Assembly (NCBI GenBank): GCA_003663355.1
Contig: QMZV01000034.1
Coordinates: 1 to 7,791, forward strand
DNA length: 7,791 nucleotides
Source of the DNA: Candidatus Aenigmatarchaeota archaeon
Lineage (GTDB): Archaea > Aenigmatarchaeota > Aenigmatarchaeia > QMZS01
Direction: 5' to 3'
The position numbers and the translations under genes are program-made. How positions within the stretch are numbered: the first letter of the stretch is position 1; every line of letters begins with the position of its first letter. Shown one piece after another: positions 1-6,198 of the stretch. The notes under the pieces are model-generated. The model did no database searches and was not told the origin of the DNA. It saw only the letters and a program-made list of their open reading frames with translations.

Positions 1-3000
1 GCGCTTATAATACTCAAGGAGTTGTTGCGGCACCAATAGAAGGAATTACCGGAGTAAAAATAGACAAAAAGGAAAATTTTCTTTATGTTTATTATGCTGG
101 TCCAATAAGGACGGCAGGAGGCACTTCGCAGGTATTTACTCTATTTATTGCAGATTATTTAAGAAAAACTTTTGGACTAAACAGATATGTGCCAACAAAA
201 CAGGAGATAGAAAGATATTACGCAGAAGTTACTGATTATATAAATTATGTGACAAGAAAGCAGTACAAACCAAATGAGGAAGAAATCTACTTTTTAGTTA
301 AAAATGTTCCTATATGCATCACCGGAGAACCAACAGAAAAAAGAGAAGTTTCAAGACACAAAGATCTGGAAAGAGCGGAAACAACAAGAATAAGAGGTGG
401 AATGTGCCTGATTTATTTGGATGGCCTGCCTTTGAAAGCAAATAAATTGCTAAAAAAATTGAAAAAATACGGAGATCAATTTAATTTAACAGATACTTGG
501 AAATGGCTGGAAGATTTTATTAAATTAAAGAAAGATAAAACTGCAGATACAGAAGGAACAAAATATAAATTCCTTGAAGAGGTTCCAGCAGGAAGGCCAA
601 TTTATTCAATGCCAAATTTAAGAGGAGGATTCAGGTTGAGATATGGAAGAAGCAGAAATACGGGGTCTGGATGTTTTGGTTTTCATCCAGCAACCCTTGA
701 AATACTTGATTCATTTCCGGCAATAGCCTCGCAAATGAAAGTTGAACTCCCAGGAAAAAGTTGCACCGTCGCAGTCTGTGACAGTATAGAAGGTCCTGTT
801 GTTAAACTAAAAAACGGAGATGTTATAAAAGTAGATTCTCAAACAAAAGCAAGAGAAATCAGGCCTGAAATTGATAAAATTCTGTTTATCGGAGATATTT
901 TAATATCTTTTGGAGATTTTTATGAAAACGGGGAAAAACTGATTAAAAGTCCTTATGTAGAAGAAGTCTGGAGATTTGATTTAAAAGAGAAGCTTGATGA
1001 GGCTCAAAAATTGATTGGAAAGGAGAGAGTTGATGAATTATTAAGGAATCCAAAAGATATAAGTGCAGAAGAAGCAATAAAACTTTCTCAGATTATTCCT
1101 TTGCACCCAAAATATTTGTATTTTTATAATGATTTTTCCTCAGAAGAACTGTCTGATTTAATAGAATATCTAAATTCCGGAGAAAAAAAAGATAATAAAT
1201 TGGTTTTGAAAAATAATGAGAGAAAAAAACTGCTTGAAAAAGCTGTTATTCCGCATTATGTATCGCCGGATAAATTATATATTGTAATTGAAGATTATTT
1301 GCCCCTTTTAAAAACATTTGAGGGAATTGATTTAAAAGAATTAAGAAAAAGTGATTTAACAGGGTTTGAACTTGTGAACAAATTTTCAAAACTTGAAATT
1401 AAAGAGAAACTTACGAGATACATAGGAGCGAGAATGGGGAGGCCTGAGAAAGCGCAGGAAAGAAAAATGAAGGGTTCTCCTCAAGTTTTGTTTCCGGTTG
1501 GTCAGGAAGGAGGAAAGATGAGAAATTTAGTTGAAGTTTCCCAACTTGTAACAGAAGTAAGTGAATTTACCTGTCCTGAACATGGCTCCTCAATTTTTCC
1601 ATATTGTTTGAGATGCGGAAAACATCTGAAATTTCCAAAAGTTGTTAAAAAGAAAATAAATGTTGCTGGATTGCTGAACGAAGCATATAAAAATCTGAAT
1701 GAATCCAGATTAACATTGATAAAAGGTGTAAGAGGAACCAGTTCAAAACATAAAGTCCCAGAGCCAATAGAAAAAGGTATTTTGAGAGCAAAACATAATC
1801 TTTATGTTTTCAGAGACGGGACAATAAGATATGACATGGTCAATGCTCCGCTAACACATTTTAAGCCAAAAGAAATCCAGACTTCAATTGAAAAATTGAG
1901 AGAATTGGGTTATAAAAAAGATATTTATGGAAAAGAATTAGTGGATGAGAATCAAATTCTTGAACTTTTCCCGCAGGATATTATAATTTCAAATTACGGA
2001 GAAGAAAGCGCTGCCGATTATTTTTTATCCATATCAAAGTTTGTTGATGAAGAACTTGAAAAATTTTATAAAATTAAACCATTTTACAATGCGAAAAAGA
2101 AGGAAGATTTGATAGGGCATTTGTTTTTAAATATAGCTCCGCATACCATTTCTCCAGTAGTTTGCAGATTGATTGGATTTACGGCAAACAGATGCCATTA
2201 CGCCCATCCTTACTTGTTTGCTGCAACGAGGAGGGATTGTTTCCTGCCAGATGAAGTAATCCCTATATATTCAAAAGGGAAAATTAAATTTGTTGAAATT
2301 GGAAAATATGTTGAAAATAAAATTAAAGAAAATGGATATGAGATTGCTGATTTGTTTCAAACAAAAATAACCACCACCGAGGATAAAATTTTAAATTATA
2401 GAGAAGGAGAACTCAAATTAGGAAATATTTCTGTTCTATCAAAACATAAATCTGATTTTAAATTTATAAAAATCAAAACAAAGTCAAATAGAGAAATCAT
2501 TACAACAAGAACACACAATTTTTTTATTTATGAGAATGGTTTAAAAAAAGTGAAAGCAAACAAATTAAAGATAGGACAAAATTTTGCAGTTCCCCTGAAG
2601 TTTGATATCCCAGAAAAAGATATTAACGAGATAAATGTTGTTGAATATTTTAAAAATAGAGAGAAAGTGATGATTAGAGGAATTTCAAAGGAGATAAAAA
2701 ACAAAATCAAAAATTTAAAGAAATATGCCGAACTAAAAGGAATAAATTATCACACTTTTTTTAACTATTTTGTTAGGGATAGCATTCCTTTAAAAGTTTT
2801 TAATAGTATTTGTGAGGACTTTTCTTTAAATAGAAAGAATCTATTACAAAAAGCAAAAATTGGTTTTGAAAAAGAAAAAGTTTCTATTCCGGCGATTTTA
2901 AAAATAGATGAGAAATTGATGTATCTAATCGGATTTTATATTGCTGAGGGATATGCGAGAAAAGGAAATAGACATTATCAGATTTGTTTTTCTGTTTCTG

Positions 3001-4403
3001 ATCCTGAAAATAGGAGAAGAGTAGAAGAATATATAAAAGAGATTTTTGATGTAAAACCTTATAAATCAAGGGAAAGTTTCACTATTTCCGGAAAATCTGT
3101 TTATTATCTTTTTACAAACTATTTGTCCCTTGGTTCTAATGCATATAACAAATCCCTTGAATTTTTTATGTTATTTCCTAAAGAAAAAATTAAATATATA
3201 CTGCAGGGCTATTATGACGGAGACGGCTCAACCGATGGTTTGAGGGTTAGATGTGTAAGTGTAAATAAAATTTTGTTAAAGCAGATAGAATTGCTTCTCT
3301 TAAAATTTGGTATTTTTTCTACAATCTACTCTGAAATTAAATCACCGAAAAGGGGGAAAGTTGCAGATTTTTATTTAAAAAGAGGAAGAGAAGTTCCGAA
3401 AACAAAATTGCACTATTTGAATATTCAATCCTCTTTCGCAAAGAAATTTTACAGGGAAATTAATTTTAAATTGAAGAGAAAGAGAGAAAAGTTGGAAAAG
3501 GCTGTGTTAAATCTAAAAGGAAGAGATGAATATAAAGTAATAGATAATATGGTTTTGGATCCAATTGTAGAAATAAAAGAAATTGAAAAGAACATAAAAA
3601 ATACATATTCTTTAACAGTCCCAAAAACACACAATTTATTTTTAAATTGGATTGTTGGACAGTGCGATGGAGAAGAGAACGGACTTATGCTTATGTTGGA
3701 TTGTTTGTTGAATTTCTCAAAGGAATATTTACCAGCAAAAAGAGGAAGCATATCTGATGCCCCGCTTACAATAACGACAACATTGAATTTGGGAGAAGTG
3801 GATGATGAGGTTTACGACCTTGATATTGCTTTTGAGTATCCAAAAGAATTTTATGAAAAGACAAAAGAAGAAGTTTATCCATCGGAGATTAACATTGAGA
3901 GAGTTGCTGACAAACTTAATTCAAAAGACCCATATTCTGAACTTGGCTATACAACAGAAACAACAGATTTTAATATGGGTGTTCATTTGACAAGATACAA
4001 GGATGTTGCAGACATGATTGAAAAAGTGATGATGCAGTTAAAATTGGCAGAAAAATTGAATTGCGTTGATGAAAAATTTGTTGCCTACAAAATTTTATCA
4101 ACTCATTTTTTAAAGGATTTGAAGGGAAATCTCAGAACATTTTTCAAACAAACTTTTAGATGCACCAATTGCAATGCAATTTATAGGAGACCACCGCTTT
4201 CTGGAAGATGTTTGAAATGCAAGGGCAATCTTGTTTTAACAGTTTCTGAGGGAACAATCTCAAAATATCTCGAAGCAAGCAAAAAAATTGCAGAGCAATA
4301 CAATATTCCAAATTATACAAAAGAGCAATTGAAACTTTTGGAAAACCAATTAGAAAATGTTTTTGGAAAAAAAGCAAGGCAATTTTCTCTAAGTTCTTTT
4401 TAG
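1..4403 (+). CDS. polC: DNA polymerase II (PolD) large subunit DP2, 5'-partial, intein-containing
   Basis: Catalytic subunit of the archaeal replicative polymerase PolD, which works with exonuclease subunit DP1 (not in this window). The frame is open from position 3, so the gene starts upstream; compared with Pyrococcus DP2 about 100-110 N-terminal residues are missing. A GTG at 189 is internal, because the conserved YYAGPIRTAGGT motif (90-125) lies before it. In order I see: MGRPEKAQERKMK (1434-1472) of the first double-psi barrel; a CxxH/CxxC zinc site (1572-1616); YAHPY near 2200; the catalytic motif split by the intein (RRD up to 2237, then CDGEE from 3663); YLPAKRG and DAPLTITT; a CxxC/CxxC zinc ribbon (4161-4220); and a short tail ending RQFSLSSF. 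Removing the intein leaves 991 visible residues, about 1,100 in the whole protein, in the family range. The catalytic motif departs from the usual NCDGD. Identity is near certain. Confidence 0.97.
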   Translation, partial: AYNTQGVVAAPIEGITGVKIDKKENFLYVYYAGPIRTAGGTSQVFTLFIADYLRKTFGLNRYVPTKQEIERYYAEVTDYINYVTRKQYKPNEEEIYFLVKNVPICITGEPTEKREVSRHKDLERAETTRIRGGMCLIYLDGLPLKANKLLKKLKKYGDQFNLTDTWKWLEDFIKLKKDKTADTEGTKYKFLEEVPAGRPIYSMPNLRGGFRLRYGRSRNTGSGCFGFHPATLEILDSFPAIASQMKVELPGKSCTVAVCDSIEGPVVKLKNGDVIKVDSQTKAREIRPEIDKILFIGDILISFGDFYENGEKLIKSPYVEEVWRFDLKEKLDEAQKLIGKERVDELLRNPKDISAEEAIKLSQIIPLHPKYLYFYNDFSSEELSDLIEYLNSGEKKDNKLVLKNNERKKLLEKAVIPHYVSPDKLYIVIEDYLPLLKTFEGIDLKELRKSDLTGFELVNKFSKLEIKEKLTRYIGARMGRPEKAQERKMKGSPQVLFPVGQEGGKMRNLVEVSQLVTEVSEFTCPEHGSSIFPYCLRCGKHLKFPKVVKKKINVAGLLNEAYKNLNESRLTLIKGVRGTSSKHKVPEPIEKGILRAKHNLYVFRDGTIRYDMVNAPLTHFKPKEIQTSIEKLRELGYKKDIYGKELVDENQILELFPQDIIISNYGEESAADYFLSISKFVDEELEKFYKIKPFYNAKKKEDLIGHLFLNIAPHTISPVVCRLIGFTANRCHYAHPYLFAATRRDCFLPDEVIPIYSKGKIKFVEIGKYVENKIKENGYEIADLFQTKITTTEDKILNYREGELKLGNISVLSKHKSDFKFIKIKTKSNREIITTRTHNFFIYENGLKKVKANKLKIGQNFAVPLKFDIPEKDINEINVVEYFKNREKVMIRGISKEIKNKIKNLKKYAELKGINYHTFFNYFVRDSIPLKVFNSICEDFSLNRKNLLQKAKIGFEKEKVSIPAILKIDEKLMYLIGFYIAEGYARKGNRHYQICFSVSDPENRRRVEEYIKEIFDVKPYKSRESFTISGKSVYYLFTNYLSLGSNAYNKSLEFFMLFPKEKIKYILQGYYDGDGSTDGLRVRCVSVNKILLKQIELLLLKFGIFSTIYSEIKSPKRGKVADFYLKRGREVPKTKLHYLNIQSSFAKKFYREINFKLKRKREKLEKAVLNLKGRDEYKVIDNMVLDPIVEIKEIEKNIKNTYSLTVPKTHNLFLNWIVGQCDGEENGLMLMLDCLLNFSKEYLPAKRGSISDAPLTITTTLNLGEVDDEVYDLDIAFEYPKEFYEKTKEEVYPSEINIERVADKLNSKDPYSELGYTTETTDFNMGVHLTRYKDVADMIEKVMMQLKLAEKLNCVDEKFVAYKILSTHFLKDLKGNLRTFFKQTFRCTNCNAIYRRPPLSGRCLKCKGNLVLTVSEGTISKYLEASKKIAEQYNIPNYTKEQLKLLENQLENVFGKKARQFSLSSF
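2691..2855 (+). other. Predicted helix-turn-helix module inside the intein
   Basis: The intein segment between splicing block B and the first LAGLIDADG motif contains basic, helix-rich sequence. NLKKYAELKGINYHTFFNYF is followed by SIPLKVFNSICEDF. The pattern (helix, GI turn, second helix, then IPL leading into another helix) resembles XRE-like helix-turn-helix DNA-binding domains. I infer that it helps the endonuclease recognise its target. No fold prediction was run, so the assignment is tentative; the region could also simply be a linker. Confidence 0.4.
2901..3473 (+). other. LAGLIDADG endonuclease domain of the intein
   Basis: Two-motif (monomeric) LAGLIDADG nuclease domain. Helix 1 is LIGFYIAEG, with Glu as the metal ligand, and helix 2 is ILQGYYDGDG, with Asp. 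The motifs are about 90 residues apart, normal for this class. A lysine- and arginine-rich stretch (LKRKREKLEKA) follows and leads back to the splicing domain. Neither motif is degenerate and there is no stop or frameshift, which suggests recent selection for homing activity. The outer limits given are approximate. Confidence 0.85.
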
Positions 4404-4415
4404 GTTCCCCCTAAA
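4399..4415 (+). other. Small hairpin over the DP2 stop codon
   Basis: TTTAGG at 4399-4404 pairs perfectly with CCTAAA at 4410-4415 around a five-base TTCCC loop; the TAG stop lies in the 5' arm. No T-run follows directly, so it is not a classical intrinsic terminator. It might mark the mRNA 3' end or be chance in an AT-rich region. Confidence 0.25.
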
Positions 4416-4478
4416 TTAATAAGATTAAACTATATATTGTTTTCGGTTGTTGGATATATATATTGAATTTCAGAAATA

Positions 4479-4486
4479 TTTAAATA
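4479..4486 (+). promoter_or_regulatory. TATA-like box for the acidic micro-ORF
   Basis: TTTAAATA lies with its centre about 26 nt before the ATG at 4508. That is the usual distance between an archaeal TATA box and the transcription start, so transcription would begin at or next to the start codon and give a leaderless message. No Shine-Dalgarno sequence precedes this ATG, which fits. The surrounding DNA is very AT-rich, so chance matches are easy. Confidence 0.45.
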
Positions 4487-4507
4487 TTTTATTTACATCA
4501 TAAAAAA

Positions 4508-4579
4508 ATGAGATACGACGAAGACGAAGGAGATGAAGACGAAATGGAAGATTGGGAAGAGGAAGAAGGCGAGTATTGA
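4508..4579 (+). CDS. Hypothetical 23-residue extremely acidic microprotein
   Basis: A short frame from ATG 4508 to TGA 4577-4579, starting MRYDEDEGDEDEMED and ending in EEEEGEY. Fifteen of 23 residues are Asp or Glu, with one Arg and one Trp. In-frame sequence upstream runs to a stop at 4481-4483, so this ATG is the only plausible start. G+C is 32 of 72 bases (44%), against very AT-rich flanks on both sides, so the segment does not look like ordinary spacer. A TATA-like box sits 26 nt upstream and a T-rich terminator-like stretch follows directly, giving it a transcription unit of its own. I do not recognise a family. A DNA-mimicking or basic-protein-binding peptide is conceivable but unsupported; a purine-rich regulatory RNA segment is the alternative. 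Confidence 0.45.
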   Translation: MRYDEDEGDEDEMEDWEEEEGEY

Positions 4580-4620
4580 TTTTTAAATTTTTGTTTTTAG
4601 TTTTTTAAAGTTTTATTTTT
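4580..4620 (+). terminator. T-rich terminator region upstream of S8e
   Basis: Thirty of 41 bases are T, in several runs of four to six. T-rich tracts of this kind terminate transcription by archaeal RNA polymerase without a hairpin, so this would end transcripts from DP2 and the micro-ORF. The same stretch also holds the likely S8e promoter. Confidence 0.55.
4582..4589 (+). promoter_or_regulatory. Possible TATA box for S8e
   Basis: TTTAAATT, centred about 35 nt before the S8e ATG, would put the transcription start roughly 9 nt before the start codon. The spacer before the ATG is T-rich with no Shine-Dalgarno match, consistent with a very short leader or leaderless message. Low sequence complexity limits confidence. 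Confidence 0.35.
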
Positions 4621-4983
4621 ATGGTCTTTTGGCATTTGAGTAGCAGGAGAAAAAAAACTGGAGGAAGAGCAAAAAGAAACAGAAAGAAAAGGAAATTTGA
4701 AAGAGGAGGTTATTTTATTCCAACCAAAATTGGAAAAAATAAAGTGAAAGTGAACAGAGTCAGAGGCGGAAACATTAAATTAAAACTATTAAATGCAGAA
4801 TTTGTAAATGTTGCAGGAAAAAAATATAAAATTCTGCAAGTACTAGAAAACAAAGCGAATTTCAGATTTGAAAGAGAAAAAATAATTACAAAAGGAGCAA
4901 TTTTAAAAACTGAGAAAGGAAAGGTCAGAGTTACTTCAAGACCAGGGCAGGATGGAGTTGTAAATGGGGTTTTTGTTGAATAA
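4621..4983 (+). CDS. rps8e: 30S ribosomal protein S8e
   Basis: Archaeal/eukaryotic-type small-subunit ribosomal protein of 120 residues that binds 16S rRNA. The start at 4621 aligns with the family N-terminus: MVFW at residues 1-4, then SRRKKTGG at 8-15, matching the usual W-x3-SxRKxTGG pattern. A basic KRNRKKRKFERGG segment follows, then RVRGGN. The C-terminal signature ITKGAILKTEKGKVRVTSRPGQDGVVNGV is very well conserved. It is a few residues shorter than Pyrococcus S8e, mainly in the loop after EFVNVAG. It stands alone, without other ribosomal genes nearby, behind a T-rich promoter region. It converges with porA, with 14 nt between the stop codons, so the 3' ends of the two transcripts probably overlap. 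Confidence 0.96.
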   Translation: MVFWHLSSRRKKTGGRAKRNRKKRKFERGGYFIPTKIGKNKVKVNRVRGGNIKLKLLNAEFVNVAGKKYKILQVLENKANFRFEREKIITKGAILKTEKGKVRVTSRPGQDGVVNGVFVE

Positions 4984-4997
4984 AGAAAATTTAAAAT
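4978..4997 (-). terminator. T-rich 3' region of porA
   Basis: Read on the minus strand just after the porA stop, the sequence is ATTTTAAATTTTCTTTATTC, with T-runs of three or four. It could serve as an archaeal T-rich terminator. It lies across the end of S8e, so the opposing transcripts would overlap. Confidence 0.35.
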
Positions 4998-6131
4998 TTA
5001 CTCTCTAAGACCCAAAAACCTAATTTCATCAGAAACTTCTTTATTTTTTAAGTCATCAAACACCTTTTTAATATCAGATGAAAAAACATCTCTACCACCC
5101 AAACCGTAAACATAACTTTGCACATCTGGAATCAATTTTTTTATCTCTGAATAAATTGGAGGAAAAGTTCCAAAAGATAGAGACCTATCTAAAACAGCAA
5201 TTTTTTTATCTTCCAATGTTTCTTTTATTTCTTTTGCTGGGAATGGTCTGAATAATTTGATTTTTAGGAGACCTACTTTTTCTCCTTTTTCCCTTATTTT
5301 ATCAACAACTTCTTTAATTGTTCCTGCAGTTGAGCCAGCAGCAACAATTACATATTTTGCATCTTTTAGTTTATAACTCTCAAAATAAGGATAACTGTTG
5401 TTTGTTATCTTTTTTAATTTATCTCCAACCTCTAAATATTTTTTCTTTGTCTCTCTCATACCTTCCTCCTGTTTCCTTTTAATTTCAAAATAATAATCAG
5501 GCAAAGCAAAGGCACCAACAGTAATCGGATAGTCTATATCAAGCAAGGAATAACTTGGTTTGTATTCTCCAACAAAATCTTTAACAATTTCATCATCAAA
5601 TATATTCACACCCTCAACAGAATGTGAAGTAATAAACCCATCTTGAATAATCATTGCAGGCAATTTAATTTCTTCTGCTAATTTTAGTCCCAACAAAGTA
5701 TTTTCATAAACTTCTTGAGCATTCTCACAAAAAATCTGAATCCATCCAGAATCTCTGACACTCATTACATCTGAATGGTCGCAATGAATATTTAGCGGAC
5801 TTGATAAAGCTCTTGTAGCAACCTCCATCAAAATAGGCAATCTCAAACCAGCAGCAATTTGAAGAATTTCAAACATTAAAGCTATCCCTTGAGAGGAACT
5901 TGCGGTCATGGTTCTTGCTCCAGCAGCAGCAGACCCAACACAAGCGCTCATTGCAGAATGCTCAGATTCAACAGTAATAAGTTCTGTATCCACTTTTCCA
6001 TCAGATACAAATTTTGCGAATAATTCCATTATTGGACTTTGCGGAGTTATTGGATAAGCTGCAACAACATCAGGATTTATTTGTCTCATTGCTTCAGCAG
6101 CAGCATAGGCTCCTGTTAATGGCACTCTCAT
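4998..6131 (-). CDS. porA: Pyruvate:ferredoxin oxidoreductase, alpha subunit
   Basis: Alpha subunit of the cytosolic enzyme that oxidatively decarboxylates pyruvate to acetyl-CoA with ferredoxin as electron acceptor (or runs in reverse for CO2 fixation). The 377 residues show YPITP (26-30), the substrate-side motif of domain I; VESEHSAMSACVGSAAAG (54-71); SSSQGIALMFEIL; ATRALSSPLNI; and a second transketolase-like domain with AAGSTAGTIKEVVD, RPFPAKEI and GLGGRDV (343-349). I start at the ATG at 6131, where the family N-terminus begins (MRVPLTGAYAAAEAM). The frame is open to an ATG at 6224, but the extra 31 residues are Phe/Leu/Lys-rich, have no family match and would run into top6A. A related 2-oxoacid substrate is possible, but pyruvate fits best. 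No porB, porG or porD lies beside it; the delta ferredoxin domain and TPP-binding beta chain must be encoded elsewhere. Confidence 0.93.
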   Translation of the reverse strand: MRVPLTGAYAAAEAMRQINPDVVAAYPITPQSPIMELFAKFVSDGKVDTELITVESEHSAMSACVGSAAAGARTMTASSSQGIALMFEILQIAAGLRLPILMEVATRALSSPLNIHCDHSDVMSVRDSGWIQIFCENAQEVYENTLLGLKLAEEIKLPAMIIQDGFITSHSVEGVNIFDDEIVKDFVGEYKPSYSLLDIDYPITVGAFALPDYYFEIKRKQEEGMRETKKKYLEVGDKLKKITNNSYPYFESYKLKDAKYVIVAAGSTAGTIKEVVDKIREKGEKVGLLKIKLFRPFPAKEIKETLEDKKIAVLDRSLSFGTFPPIYSEIKKLIPDVQSYVYGLGGRDVFSSDIKKVFDDLKNKEVSDEIRFLGLRE

Positions 6132-6198
6132 AAATATTAATAAATTAAAACTTTTAGCTGATTGTATTAAATACAAGAATTTAACAAAATAAAATTTT
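6132..6198 (-). promoter_or_regulatory. porA promoter region between top6A and porA
   Basis: This 67-nt spacer is almost entirely A and T. Reading towards porA it starts with a T-rich stretch (AAATTTTATTTTG) that could end the top6B-top6A transcript. It continues with a TATA-like ATTTAATA centred near 6169, about 38 nt before the porA ATG, implying a leader of roughly 11 nt. There is no Shine-Dalgarno sequence before the ATG. The TATA-like element lies inside a perfect 15-nt palindrome. Confidence 0.45.
6162..6176. repeat. Perfect 15-nt palindrome over the porA TATA-like box
   Basis: TTGTATTAAATACAA: two 7-base arms, TTGTATT and AATACAA, around a single A. The size and symmetry suit a dimeric helix-turn-helix regulator, and the position over the TATA-like element suits repression by blocking TBP. 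The regulator is unknown, and AT-rich spacers give palindromes by chance. Confidence 0.4.

Larger units (their letters stand above)
2238..3662 (+). mobile_element. LAGLIDADG homing-endonuclease intein in DP2 (pol-II insertion site)
   Basis: In-frame 475-residue insert that splits the DP2 catalytic motif. The N-terminal block starts with Cys1 (CFLPDEVIPIY). Block B is TRTH (2505-2516), matching TxxH. Two dodecapeptide motifs, LIGFYIAEG (2925-2951) and ILQGYYDGDG (3198-3227), both keep their acidic residue, so the endonuclease looks intact. The C-terminal block YSLTVPKTHNLFLNWIVGQ ends at 3662, and Cys is the +1 residue. Boundaries were chosen because the joined exteins rebuild the family motif (RRD-CDGEE for RRN-CDGDE). 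The intein ends in Gln rather than Asn and has Gly, not His, before it. Gln-ending inteins are known, including the Pyrococcus abyssi PolII intein. It should excise itself by protein splicing, and the endonuclease would spread it into intein-less DP2 alleles. Confidence 0.95.

Noticed and set aside
189..191. GTG as the start of DP2
   Set aside because: The frame is open from position 3, and conserved DP2 sequence (APIEGITGVKI, YYAGPIRTAGGT) precedes it; the gene is truncated by the window edge.
2229..3677. DP2 as an inactivated paralogue
   Set aside because: The frame is intact over more than 1,400 codons, with zinc sites and other core motifs conserved and acidic residues kept at the catalytic positions; an altered but functional active site is more likely.
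2528..4377. Several 60-100 codon frames antisense to, or out of frame with, DP2 and the intein
   Set aside because: They lie wholly inside a well-conserved coding region, show no family motifs and have Phe/Leu/Ser-rich composition typical of the reverse complement of AT-rich genes.
4431..4464. Inverted TATATAT/ATATATA pair downstream of DP2
   Set aside because: Simple alternating AT runs with a long mismatched interior; expected by chance in this spacer and without poly-T after it.
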